From Xestospongia bergquistia (taxonomy: Eukaryota; Porifera; Demospongiae; Haplosclerida; Petrosiidae), in assembly GCA_963965975.1 (NCBI GenBank), contig OZ014414.1, forward strand, positions 434,001-498,000: a stretch of DNA of 64,000 nucleotides, in the 5' to 3' direction. Numbering within the stretch: the first letter of the stretch is position 1; each line of letters starts with the position of its first letter. Both the position numbers and the translations under genes were made by a program. This document shows positions 23,993 to 36,688 of the stretch, piece by piece. The notes below the pieces were generated by a model. It did no database searches, was not told where the DNA came from, and saw only the letters and a list, made by a program, of their open reading frames with translations.

Positions 23993-24428
23993 ATGGCAGG
24001 TACAATGGCAGATACAATCATGTTTATAACGTATGATACTTTATTGTGGAACTGAGTGATATTAATATAATATTTATTCATTTTTAGATATAAATAAATT
24101 CGTAGGTACAAGTACCGTTAAAGAATGCCATGTCAGTGAACAGTTGGCTGAAATTAGTTCTCGCTGGCACGAGATAGGTACTGCTCTGGATGTACCCTTT
24201 GATACACTAAATGGACTGCGTCATAATCCCAATCCAGATAGCGTTTGACTCGATACAGTTATAAATGTATGGTATACAGCTAACAATCCTCCTACCTGGT
24301 CTATGGTTCTAAAAGCTGTTGAAGGACCCCTTGTTGGGAATCTGAATAAAGGAGAACGAATACGAGAATGGCTGGCCCAAGAAGATAAATTCACTGAATA
24401 TATGAATGATATTCACAAGAAAAAATAG
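23993..24428 (+). pseudogene. Death-domain-only gene, copy 6, with one nonsense codon
   Basis: Exon 1 is 23993-23999 (ATGGCAG) and exon 2 is 24088-24428. The frame matches copy 5 throughout (ISSRWHEIGTALDVPFDTL, TWSMVLKAVEGPLVGN, RIREWLAQEDKF) except for TGA at 24246-24248, where copy 5 has CGA in GTTCGACTC. The rest of the frame after the stop is intact to the TAG at 24426-24428. A C-to-T change in a CG pair explains it. A young pseudogene, an allele, a read-through codon or an assembly error are all possible. Confidence 0.8.
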
Positions 24429-25527
24429 CTAGTGCCTTTGAACTTCATCTTCTATTGTTGGAACAATTTGATTTATATTTAGAAGTTTTGGATCTTTTCG
24501 TGTAGTTTCTTGTAGTTTAAAAAATGTTAGCCTTTGCAAGATCCATTAAAGAGATAAAACTTGCAACTTCCCTCTATTTATCACCTAGAATACATACAAT
24601 ATTTTTAGAACTAATTTTCTCTGGAGTATACATTTCCTATGACATACAAATAGACATAATGTATGAAATGTTATACACACAGCCAACATCTGTTTACACT
24701 TACATGACAATTACCAACGGGACATGACTAGCTTTTGTCAATACAATATAAATAATATAAATATATAAATAAATATATATTAATGTACTTAAAGATTTAG
24801 TAGTTTTAATATACCAGGATTATATTAAGTCATTATAATTGTATATTGTGCCAGCTTTAAAATAGTGGCCATTTATACCAAACTGGTTTACTCCAATAAT
24901 GTACATAAATATTTGACTGGTCCTTGACATAGGGAATCACACACAACTCTCAAACTTAGACACAACTCAAACTTGACTGATACATGAATAATATAGTTGA
25001 TCATATGATATCAATTAGATTTGTAATTTTAATTTGAAATTAAGTTGTTGTTAATCTACCAGGTATTAATTATTCATTGATCAATTATAAGATCAAAGCA
25101 ATTAATCTTTTGTTTGTGACTTACCATCGCGTCATAGAAGTCACGTGATATATTTAATTGCGTACTTCTTCAATATTAATATCTTATATATACTATGTGC
25201 CTGACTTGCATTGGGTGTCTAAGTTTGTAAGTAAGAATCATGTAAGTCATTGATATTATAGTCATTAAAGTATATTTATATGACACAGTAAATGAATATA
25301 ATAGAGCAATTATTTTAATTCAATCATTGCCTCAATGTCAAGTTCAAATTAAATTAGCTTTTATCAAATTTACCATTTAAATAGATATTTATATTATTGT
25401 TATTATTATATTAATTTATATTATTGTTATAGACATTATTATTATATTGATTTCACACAATACATATATATAAAATTGTTGTAATAGTTATTGTAGTATT
25501 TACAGCTATCACAACAATACAGCTGGT
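24429..25527. other. Intergenic
   Basis: End of block B (to about 24914), then unique AT-rich sequence up to the 3' end of MRH2. No exon or notable repeat found. Confidence 0.5.
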
Positions 25528-28468
25528 TTATTTAAGCATTTCATAACTTTCCCCTCCACCTCGTCCAGTTTTATTTTTAATAAAAGTAACCAATGGTTTA
25601 AAAGTAAAGACAAATCCATCCTATAGAAAAGAATACAAAATATATTATATTTCTATCAATATATAATAATTGATAATTACATCATGTATTAATTGGAAAA
25701 TGGATTGAAACTAATGTCATATCAATTTCATAGTTTTGTTAGCACAAAAGAAAGGATATTTCTGAATTTGCATAACATCTAACTTAATTATAACAAAATG
25801 TTCATTTCTAATCTGTATTGTTATATAATTGGTATTAATTGATAGCATAATTAAGTCCCAAAAAACAAAAAGATTAAAAACTTCACTTTATATTAGTAGT
25901 TTCTGTTATGGTATTACAATAATGATCTCCACTCTAGTTCAATAACTTTAAATATAATTTAAACCATACAAACACACCTGGGCATAGGGTCAATCACAAA
26001 ACATTCCTATTAGAACTATTACTTTATTGGTTAACAATAATGTTATCAATTACTATATCATTACTAACATTCTAATCCTATTGTTTCATGTTTTGTTAGC
26101 TAAGACTAGTTGACTTGTAACTTTTATAATTGAAACAAACAACAAAGAAGCTTCTGATTTTTACAATTTATTAAATGATTTAAAAAACTTTCATTTTTCT
26201 TATTGACTATATATACATATATATATATATATATACAGAGTTATTAAGTACATTAATGTATTATTTTTTATTGAATTGCTATCACTATAGTTACTATTAC
26301 TCAATAATTGTAATCTTTACTATAACTGTTATCTATTACTATTATCAGATGCTCTCAATCATAACAACACCAATATCTTATCATTTATAGTATATCTAAC
26401 TGTACAACTGACAAGTTCTTTTAGACTAATGTGTATAAACAAGATGAGTGATACTCTATACCTTGACAAGGATAGGAAGTTCAAACCAATAGTTCTTTTG
26501 TGGTATAACATCTGCCCCAGTTCTTTCATACTTGAACTTCAAAACAATTGCACCAGCTACAAAATAAGTCACTATAGCAGCAAGTAGTCTGTAGAATAAA
26601 TATGTATAGAGTAGAGCATTGATATCTTTTAACTTACAATATCATTATTATGATTCCTATATAGCCTACACTAACACCATGACCACTACCTCTTGATTCA
26701 CCAGGGTTAGTTGGACCAGTTGGACCAGTTGGAGGGGATGGGGTGTCATCACCACATGCACCAGGACAAGCACACTTAGTTGTAAGATGAAATACCTGAT
26801 TAATAAATGAGATAGAGAGGATGACAATAAAGAGACAAACTATTACTTACATAGGTGAGTTGAACTTCATTGTCACCATTAGCTACAAGGCTTGGAGTGT
26901 CTGCATTTTGTTCACATTTTAAATAAACTTTTGTTATTCTTTATAAAGTCAAAATAAACAAACAAGACATATGATGATGTTAAGACTTATACCTGCCTTC
27001 TTGACCACCATCATATTGCACGAAAACATCATCAGTATCTGAGTCAACATACATAGCCTCTGTATTAGGATCTCCAAGATTGTAAGAATCACCAGTATCG
27101 GTATTAGTTTGACAAGCCTATGGTAAGCAGATAATGTTTGAACTAATAGATGGGTAGATGGAAGATAGATAGGACAGATAGACTGTGAGATGGAAGAATG
27201 AATGAAATGCTAATTTATATGAGAAACAAGAGTGACTATAGGATATGTACCCCACATTATATTACTTCAATATTAATAAATAGAATAGTTAATTAATATT
27301 AGGATCTCTAAGACTATAGGAATCATCACTCTCAGTATTACTTGTAGACTATTAATGGATTAATGAGTAGATGATGGATGAATAGATAGATAGACAGATG
27401 AATAGATTATGGATATCAAACATTATTGGTAGTGATGATAGGATAAGGAAAAATGGTTTTGGTTATCTAATCAACATCATCAGTGTTGGATGATTAATTA
27501 AAGGAGAGGGAGTGGAGTCAAAAATAATTTAGCTATGAACAGTGATAAGTAGTCTATAATACTCTCTTTTAGATTATTTTAGGGATGCACTAGCCTCCTA
27601 GCTAGCCCCATTGCATTGTTCCTATGTTGATGAGCATTAATAAAATTTTAGTCAATTCATACTGATCTTTATGCTGTAACAGTAAAATAAAAAAAAAGAT
27701 TTCTATAACTTTAAAACTAGAGAGTTATGAGAGGCTTAATATATTTGAATGCTAATTCATCCATTGTTATAGTATTTACAACTGTGGATATATAGGCAAT
27801 TAGTTTGTATTAAAAGTCTGAAAATTATTGGTAAGACTATTGCCTCGTGTACATAACTGTTTATAACATTTATAAATGACTGATAACTAATCAATGGAAA
27901 GCAAAGTAATGAAATGAAAGAACAAAAGAAAAGCATTAAGTCTTAAAATTGTAGAGAACAGGTAGACAGACATACAGACACATGTTAAGTCACAAACATA
28001 CCGCTACTTCTCCAGAGTTTCCATTACATGCTGTACCAGGATCACCTTGTCTAAATCCATAGCAAGGATTATAGGAATATTCAAATTCACCATCAGTAAT
28101 ACCTGAAAACCTACACAAGTTAAAATAAAATATAAATGACCTAAAAGCTCAAAATTAATGCAGAAATGAAGCAACAGAGGTTCTGTATTAATTTTTAATG
28201 CCATTTACATTGTGGCAACTGACTTTATAGCCATTGCTCTTTCTCTATCACTATCTCATGTAGCTTATGATATAATGAATGCATATATTGTGGATGTGTT
28301 TGTATAGACTGACTTTGGAGGGCTACCTTCAGGATTTGCCAATGATGTCAAGTCTATGAAACCTTTATTAGGTACATCACAAGCACAAGAATAACAGACT
28401 GGATCTTGTCCTAAACATAATGTCCACTGAAAGAAGAACAACAGACAACACCAAACAATAGATAGCAT
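25528..28468 (-). CDS. MRH-domain type I membrane protein 2 (MRH2)
   Basis: Seven exons: 28468-28314, 28110-28002, 27117-26993, 26938-26851, 26795-26638, 26588-26462 and 25620-25528; 284 residues. Signal peptide MLSIVWCCLLFFFQWTLCLG; luminal MRH-like domain (CACDVPNKGFIDLTSLA, YSYNPCYGF, ACQTNTDTG, YDGGQEGR, YLKCEQNAD, Y-x-F-x-L-x-T-x-CACPGAC). The stalk has GPTGPTNPG. A membrane helix follows, then the tail (VIPQKNYWFELPILVKDGFV) ending SYEMLK, a YxxPhi endocytic/lysosomal sorting motif. The luminal pattern plus the FWxxLPxLxxDG tail resembles the cation-dependent mannose-6-phosphate receptor family. The exon 1 donor is the weaker gtcagt. Tandem duplicate of MRH3. Confidence 0.8.
27297..27349 (-). 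pseudogene. Relic duplicate of MRH exon 3 in an intron
   Basis: Inside intron 2 of MRH2 lies a diverged copy of exon 3 sequence (AGGATCTCTAAGACTATAGG against AGGATCTCCAAGATTGTAAG), frameshifted and without splice sites. The same relic is in MRH3. Confidence 0.6.
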
Positions 28469-29052
28469 GTTACAAAGAAAGGAATAAGATATAAGAGTAG
28501 CCACTCCTTCTGTTATTATAATAGTTATGATGAGCTAAGTGCTAAGTGTTAAGGTATAGTTTAATAAATCCTAGTAACCAAGGCAACCAAGGTGTCCTAT
28601 TTATGTAGGTAGCTTCATATATAGTAAAAATGTCAATCAAATAGCTTACATAACAATAATTAGGGATTGAAATTTTGAAGTCAAACAATTGTGTTTACTA
28701 CCCAAACGCTGTACTGCATAACTAGATGGATTTTACACACAAATTGTTTATGTGTTTTTAACAGAAAGAACATTTTATTGTTAAGAGAAGACCTATTAAA
28801 GACAATTTATAATATTGTATATTTATAGCAGAATATGTTAATGGAGTATCTTTGTCCTTTGCAATGAGCCAATCATTCATCTACTTTATTTAATAATTCA
28901 AATCAGCTTTTATCTAAATGTATCATAGTACATTAATATGTATAAAATAATAATATTTACACAATAACAAATTGGTATATTAAAACAAACATGGATATTA
29001 CATTTTTATTAAGTCATCATGATGTTTATAGTTATCATTATAAGCAGCTGCT
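28469..29052. other. Intergenic between MRH2 and MRH3
   Basis: Upstream region of MRH2 and 3' flank of MRH3. No exon seen. Confidence 0.5.
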
Positions 29053-31520
29053 TTATTTGATAGTATCATAACTGCCCCCTCCACCTCGTCCAGTTTTTTC
29101 TTTAACAAAAGTAACCAGTGGTTTAAAAGTAAAGACAAACCCGTCCTATAGAAGTGAAAACAAAAATATAGTTTTGTTAATATACCAAATAAACAATACT
29201 GGCATGTTACATCATGTATCAACTGAAAAGAGATTGAAACATTTGGCATGTCAATTTATGGTAACACTTGCATACAATTAAAAATAACTATACTTCAAAT
29301 AAAATATAATTATATAAGTAATTTGATGTTGTAATTGGCTATTAGTTGTGGTTTGAGTATTCTAAACTCATTAAATTTACACAAACATTAAGTATATTGC
29401 AGCCACATTTCAGTCATAAAAGATATAACATATTTAACATATCAAATCTCTTTTTCTCTTTAGTATTATTAAACTAACTGTATTAATACATAATACTTGT
29501 CTGTAACAATTGGTAGAATTCTAAACAAGATAGGTGACGACTAGTCTTACTTTGACGAGGATAGGAAGTTCAAACCAATAGTTCTTTTGTGGTATAACAT
29601 TTGTCCCAGTTCTTTCATACTTGAATCTCAATATGATTGCACCAGCTACAAAATAAGTCACTATAGCAGCAAATAGTCTGTAGAAAAAAAATATATAAAG
29701 TAGAGCATTGATATCTTTTGACTTACAATATCATTATTATGATTCCTATATAGCCTACACTAACACCATGATCACTACCTCCTGATTCACCAGGGTTAGT
29801 TGGACCAGTTGGACCAGTTGGAGGGGATGGGGTATCATTAGGACATCCACCTGGACAGGCACAGTTAGTGGTAAGACGAAATATCTGATTAATGAATGAG
29901 ATAGAGAGAGAGTGTGTGGTGTGGTGACAAGAACAGTAAAAGTTTTGAATAATTAACTTACGTAGATAAGTGGAGTAACTGAGTCTCCTTCAGCTGTGAT
30001 AGATGGATTATCAGCATTAGAATCACATATTAAATAGACCTTAGTTATTCTTTTAAAAAAAATTGTAAGAGGCAGCAAATAAAATAATTATTCACCTGCC
30101 TTCTTGACCATTGTCATATTGCATGAAAACATCATCGGTATCTGAGTCAACATACATAGCCTCTGTAGTAGGATCTCCAAGATTGTAAGAATCACCAGTA
30201 TTGATATCAGTTTGACAAGCCTATAGTAAGCAAATAATGTTGAACTAATAGATGAGTAGACAGAAGATAGATAGGACAGATAAACTATTAGATGGAAGAA
30301 TGAATGAACTACTAATTTATGTGATATGTACCCTGCCCTCATTATATTACTTCAATATTAATAAATAGAATAGTTAATTAATATTAGGATCTCTAAGACT
30401 ATAGGAATCATCACTCTCAGTATTACTTGTAGACTATTAATGGATTAATGAGTAGATGATGGATGAATAGATAAATAGACAGATGAATAGATCATGGATA
30501 TCAAACACTGGTAATGATGATAGGATAACGAAAAATGGTTTTGTTCACATCATAAGTGTTAGATGATGAATTGAAGGAGAGGGAGTGGTACCAATTTTTT
30601 TAGCTATGATTAGTGATAAGTAGTCAATAATACTCTCTTTCAGACGACTTTAGGGAGGGACTAACCTCCTGATTCCAATTGCATAGTTCCTGTGTTTATG
30701 AGGTTTTAGTCAATTCATATTAATCTTTGTGACGGAACAGTCAAATAAAACAAGATTTCTATAACTTTTAAGACTAAAGAGTTATGGGAGGCTTAATATA
30801 TCTGAATGGTAATTGATTATATATATACTAGTACTAGCAACTGTGGATATGTAGCAAACAGTTAGTATTAAAAGTCTGAAAATTATTGGTAAGACTATTC
30901 CCCAATGTATATAACTGTTTATAACATTTATAAATGACCGACAACTAATCAATGGAAACAGACTAATGAAATGAAAGAACAATGACCAGCATCAAATATT
31001 CAGAATGTAGAGAACAGACAGACATACAGACATAGTAAGTCACAAACATACCGCTACTTCTCCAAAGCCTCCACCACATGCTGTATCAGGATCACCTTGT
31101 GTAAATCCATAGCAAGGATTATAGGAATATTCAAAGTTACCATCAGTAATACCTGAAAACCTACACAAATTAAAATAATATAAAAATGACCTACAAACTT
31201 AGTGCAGAAATAGTGTAACAACAGTTCTGTATTAATTTTTAATACTATTTACATTGTGACAACTGACTTTATAGCCATTGCTTTTTCTCTATCACTATCT
31301 CATGAAGCTTATGATATAATGAATGCATATCTTGTGGGTGTGTTTGTATAGACTGACTGATTTACCTTGGAGGGCTACCTTCAGGAGATGCCAATGATTT
31401 TAAATCTATGTAACCTTTATTAGGTACATCACAAGCACAAGAAGTACAGACTTGTTCTTGTCCTAAACATAGTGTCCACTGGAAGAACAACAACAGACAA
31501 CACCAAACAATAGATAGCAT
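29053..31520 (-). CDS. MRH-domain type I membrane protein 3 (MRH3)
   Basis: Seven exons: 31520-31366, 31160-31052, 30220-30096, 30049-29962, 29884-29727, 29677-29551 and 29145-29053; 284 residues. Each exon has the same length as in MRH2, the adjacent tandem copy. Signal peptide, MRH-like luminal domain (YSYNPCYGF, ACQTDINTG, YDNGQEGR, LICDSNADN, LTTNCACPGGC), stalk with GPTGPTNPG, membrane helix and tail ending GGGGSYDTIK, again YxxPhi. Differences from MRH2 are mostly in the cysteine-flanking loops, which is where ligand specificity would be expected to change. The first in-frame ATG (31520) directly precedes the hydrophobic signal core. Confidence 0.8.
30380..30433 (-). pseudogene. Relic duplicate of MRH exon 3 in an intron
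   Basis: Counterpart of the relic at 27297-27349, in the same intron of MRH3. It therefore predates the MRH2/MRH3 duplication. Confidence 0.6.
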
Positions 31521-31970
31521 GATGTCAAGGGGAGTAGAAGATGCTGACTGATAAACGAGCCCCACCCTTTGGGATTGATAAATTTGCCCCACCCCTAGGA
31601 AATTGTCACAGTAAAAATTGTATTTTCATGTGTTGTATATTTAGTGTAACATGTATATAACTATTAGTATTTAAGACTCTGTATCATTGTTGATATACAT
31701 ATAGTGTCAAAAACACCTCAAATAAACAATAAATGGATGGATAACAATTATATGGACATATTGGTAAAAATTACTGCGTAAATGTATAAACAGTCAGAGA
31801 GATAAATGAAATCTTTTTATTATTTTAAATGTATTCATGTATTAATATAATCCAGCCACTGTAACACTAAATATATAATATAATTCACAACTCCAAGTTT
31901 GAAATAAAAGTATAGGATGTCTATATAACAACATTACAATAATATCATTAGTAAAGTTTGAATATTGAAC
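31521..31970. other. Intergenic between MRH3 and MRH4
   Basis: No gene seen. GGGGTGGG and GGGTGGGGC-type motifs near 31558-31598 (as CCCACCC on the plus strand) may be promoter elements of MRH3. Confidence 0.4.
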
Positions 31971-34134
31971 TTATTCAATGGTCTCATAGCCTCCTCTTCT
32001 TTTGTCAATCTTGCCTTTAACAAGTCTGTATATTGGTGAGAAAGTGAAAATGAATCCATCCTAGAAAATTAATATCATAGTTAATAAAAATATTGATATA
32101 ATTATTACAGTAATAATATATCATGGTCAAATTATTGATTGATTTGTGAATATGAAATTCAATATTAATAATATAACATTGCATCGATGAAAAATTAACA
32201 AAATGGTGGATAGCACTTTACCTTTACAAGACCTGGTAAAGCAAACCAAAATACTCTCTGTGGTATCATATCTGCTCCTGTTTTTTCATATTTCTTGTTT
32301 AAAACAATTGCACCTGCCACAATGTAAGTAATAAAAACCGCCAACACTCTAGAACAACAAAAAGATTTTATTTATCTCTCTATCTCCGACTGTTTATGTA
32401 TCTATCCATCCATTCTCTCTTTCTGTCCATTTTTTAGCAATATGTTCATCTACTAAATATCCATGTATCCATTTATTGTCTGTTTGTCTATCTGTCTATC
32501 CATTCACAACCATCCAATTGTAACCATCCAATTGTGTGATTTGTGGGTGGAGATAGTTGTGTCAAGAATTATCCTAATCCATTCTAACACTACATCTCCA
32601 TCTACTAACCATGTATTCATGTATCAACTTCTTTATACACTTACAGTAACATAAGTACAATTCCAATAGGACCTACGGCAACACCTTTGCCTGATGACCC
32701 ACCTCCCGGATGATCATTGGTTGGGGGGTCTGTTGGAGGTGCATCATCACTGCAACCTCCTGCACAAGCGCATTTTGAAGTAAGATGATATATCTAATGA
32801 AAAAGAGAAATAGACAAAACGATATGTATGTTGTATGTGTGTGAAAGTTGTATTAAAATAAAAGTTACATAGACAAGTTCTTCTTCTCTATCACCATCTG
32901 CTGTGATAGAAGGAGTAGTGGCAGTCTCATCACACTGCAAGTAGACTTTTGTTATCCTAAATAATAAATTTACAATATATAAGTTAAATGTTTACTTGAT
33001 CAATGTTACCAATGTATTAACAAGGCATTTAACCAAACATCAAGCAACTATAAGTGATGTTCCAGACAGCAAAATTTAATATCATATGTCTGTCTGTCCG
33101 TGTTTGTTTGTTTGTCTCTATGAGTATGAATGTTTTTATATTTACCTCCCATCATCTCCATTTGTATACTGTACGTAGACCTCACCAGTGTCAGAATTAA
33201 TGTAGATTGTCTCTGTGGATGGATCACCCAAACTCCAAAACATGTATGAATAGTTGTCAGTTTGACATGCCTATATGAATGGAAGGGTGAATGGATTAAT
33301 GGATGCTGGTTTGAATAGATGGTAGGTGAACGACATATATTGAGTTGAACTAATGAATGTATGGATCGGAAAGAAGGTTAGTTGGATTATAATGTCAACT
33401 GATGAATGAGGAGATGTAAACATTATAGGTAACAGTCACATTACATTTGACTTACTGACACTCCATTACAATTGCCACCATCTCCCTCTCCCTCACTGTA
33501 ACCCGTGCAAGGATTGTATGAATAGATGAACTCATCATTGCCATCAGTTGGTATTATGTATTGAAACCTGTAGATACAGTTTTGAGTCAAATTAAGTATT
33601 GATTGAGATAAAAATATGAATTATTTAATAATTTTTAAATGCATGTAGTGATGAAATACTGAAATATGAATAGAGGAAATCATAGGTTAACTTTTGGACC
33701 TAGCTGCATGGTGAGACATTCTCACTTATATATACTTGTAAAGTTTTGGTTGAGAGTATCACATACTGATCCTGTTCATCATATTTAGTTGTGAGATTAT
33801 AATGGATACACAGATGAGCAAATAGACTGACACTTTGATAGAAAAATATATAAATGGATTAATGTACAAGGTAGATGGACACATAGAGGAATTGATCCAT
33901 GAGAGAGATGGATGGACACATCAAATCAATCATCAATATATCTTATAGTTAAAGTACTTATTGCTTGCACACATACGCTGGATAACCACCGTAGCTTGCA
34001 AGATCTGTCAAATCAATGTAGCCATTCTCAGTCTGACACACACAAGTTGGTTTCCCTGATGGTACAGTACAAGGATCTTGTCCAGTAATTTGACTTGCAA
34101 GTAAGCATACAAGTAGTAATAGTTTGAACTTCAT
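31971..34134 (-). CDS. MRH-domain type I membrane protein 4 (MRH4)
   Basis: Seven exons: 34134-33977, 33567-33456, 33270-33146, 32956-32869, 32793-32645, 32348-32222 and 32060-31971; 282 residues. Signal peptide (KLLLLVCLLASQITGQ), then CTVPSGKPTCVCQT, GYIDLTDLA, YSYNPCTGY, ACQTDNYSY, YTNGDDGR, YLQCDETAT and LTSKCACAGGC. The canonical NPCYGF is changed to NPCTGY. Stalk PPTDPPTNDHPGGGSSGKG, membrane helix, tail MIPQRVFWFALPGLVKDG, end GGYETIE: a YxxPhi motif (YETI) one residue from the C-terminus. It sits between the MRH2/MRH3 pair and MRH5 and is more diverged than either neighbour. Confidence 0.8.
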
Positions 34135-34316
34135 AATATACACTTGATATCCTCCTTGCCTTTGTTTTGTTAACAGTACCAGACCTCTTAACTTGAAGGG
34201 TCTGAGCACCCCACCTTTTCACTTTAGGGTTCTAAAAATGTCATGTATCAAATTCATAGCATATATACAATAAACATAGAGTTGCATCATAAAATTGATT
34301 CAAATACTAAATATAA

Positions 34317-36256
34317 TTATTCTTTTAATGTGCTATATCCAGAGGTCCCTCCTCCTCTTCCTGTCTTCTCTTTGATGAATATGATGATAGGACCAAACGT
34401 AAATAAAAAGCCATCCTTTAGTAAAGAAACACAATGATTTTGTATAATAATTGAGAATAAGATTGTCTCTATATTGTTTGTAATGAGCTTTTCCTTCATA
34501 ATGCAGTTGTCAATACCTGGTTCTGAGGATTAGTTAGGTTTTAAATCCATACCTTCATTTTTTAAACATAATTTCTTTTTCTGGCTTACTTTTATTAGCC
34601 CTGGCAATGAAAACCAGAACTGTCTTTGAGGTATGATATCATAACCAGTTTTCTTATATTTAAATTTTAATATTAGAGCACCTGCAATGAAGTAAGCTCC
34701 GATACCGACCACAAACCTACAACACAAACATATATAGAAACTATATAATTGAACGCAGTACATTCCAATATTATATTGTATATTAATATGTACCATAATG
34801 AGCTAATAATTTGTATATAGGGGTTAACCCTGGCAGTAATTGTATATGACTTACAATACAATTAGTGCAATTCCAATTGGTCCATCTTTATTTGATGATG
34901 ATGATGATCCTGGTTCTGGTGCTGGACCACTACACCCTCCAGGACAGGCACATTTAGACCTTAAATCAAATTCCTTAGATATTGAAGAAAGATATTTGTG
35001 TATGAATGATGAATGATTGCCTGGATGTTGAATGAATGGATTGAGATGAAATGATGGGATAAATGGGTGTGTCAATATATTGATAGCCAGAACAATTGAC
35101 ATATATGATCAGCTTACATATGTAAGTTCATTGGGGTCCCCATGTGCCTCTAACTGAGGTACCTCTGCAGTGGGATCACAAATTAAGGTGACAATTGACA
35201 TTCTATACAATATACAATATATGGCTTGTAATTCTGAGATATAATTAATGTACCTTCCACCTTGACCATCACCATATTGTAGGAATCTGTTATTGCCTTG
35301 TTCATAAAACATTTCAGAAGCAGCTGTTCCACACATGAAAGTACCGCCATTGTTAGCTGTTTGACAGACCTAAGAAGAGTATGATAATTACTTACATAAA
35401 TACTTACTGCTATTCCACTTTGAGCACATTCTTCATATTGTCCTTGAAATCCATAACACGGATTATAGTCATAACTATGTCTTTCAGAATCTGGTATATT
35501 GCTGAACCTGGTACATGAAAGAGACAATCCATATGATATTCTTGTTATTATATATGTTTACCAGTCTAATTCTGTCAGTCATTGTTTGATAAATTACTTG
35601 TTATCTGGTTAGTTGTCTATTTGTATCAGTCATCTATTCTGTCTGTCTGTTTGTCTGTCCTCATGTAAAAGTCCCTTGATAGGCTAGGCAATTATTACTT
35701 GTTACATGTATCTAAAAAGCTCATTATATTAATGTGTCCTTAATATACTATCAATATGTAATGCAAATATTAACTTACTGGCATAATACAAATGTCCATG
35801 TATTCTATTTACATATACATTCCTATAATTAAAGAGTGTAGAGCTATCAATAAGCTAATCCTTTAGTAACTACATTTAGTATCATATGCTCTTAATGTAG
35901 TGGTTGAATACACACTATGGAATGTGTACTCAGTACTCAGGGTCTGTGTATCTTTACTTCTTAAAGAGAGTATACTAACATTGAAATGTTCAGGGTCTTT
36001 ATATTATACTGCAGTACTTATACAACTAAATTATAGCAGCTGTTGTTCATAGATAGGGACATTAGTTGTTGGTATGTATTGCGCTTATAAAAATTTAACT
36101 CACTTACAGTGGTCCATTTCGACTTGCTATACTTGTAAGATCAATAAGTCCTTGACTTGTCTGACACACACATGTAGGATAACCAGGAGGAGGATCACAT
36201 ACTTGACAATGTAGTTCATAAATGCAGCATAGTAATAACAGAAGCTGCAACATCAT
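34317..36256 (-). CDS. MRH-domain type I membrane protein 5 (MRH5)
   Basis: Seven exons: 36256-36108, 35507-35408, 35369-35254, 35202-35118, 34973-34855, 34716-34590 and 34415-34317; 264 residues. The upstream ATG used by MRH1 is AAG here, so the start is the next pair of ATGs, still just before the signal core (LQLLLLLCC). Luminal CVCQTSQGLIDLTSIA, YDYNPCYGF, VCQTANNGG, YGDGQGGR, LICDPTAEV and LRSKCACPGGC; Ser-rich stalk; helix GIGAYFIAGALIL; tail IIPQRQFWFSLPGLIKDGFL ending GYSTLKE. GYSTL is a Gly-Tyr-type lysosomal sorting motif. It is the intact parent or sister of MRH1. Confidence 0.8.
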
Positions 36257-36688
36257 AGACGTAGCCTTAACTAAAAGAACTAACAACTAACTTCTCACTA
36301 AGATGACAGCTAGTCTTTGAAAAGTTCTCATAAAGTGGGAGGTGAATAATGAATACTGTTGTATCATGTGACTGAGGATAGATATAGATCTGTCATGTGA
36401 CTGAATTATTTCTGTATCACTAACACATAAGTTACTACTAGTAACAGTCACAGGTGCTATGTAAATATTATTTTAATACAAAGCTTAATATCCATTAGTC
36501 CATACAGATACCTACTCTTACTTAAATATTAACAAACAAAATAGACAATATGGACTTCTATTGGTAGGACCTTTAGACACTTCCAATAAATGTAATTAAA
36601 ACAATATAATTGATATAGCAGGGACATACATGTACATGTAATCTTTAATATTAGTGTATTAATTAATAAAATGAAAGTTAATAATGTC
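36257..36688. other. Intergenic between MRH5 and MRH6
   Basis: The first 100 b match the MRH1 upstream flank; the remainder shows no gene or repeat. Confidence 0.5.

Larger units (their letters stand above)
19583..24914 (+). repeat. Tandem segmental duplication carrying Death-domain genes 5 and 6
   Basis: Block A is about 19583-22098 and block B about 22118-24914. Both begin with ACTAATTAATATGAGGAAAC and end with TCCAATAATGTACATAAATA. Each has the same upstream repeats, an E-box, a tiny first exon and a Death-domain exon. Block B holds an extra copy of an internal repeat (about 22745-22990). Confidence 0.85.
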
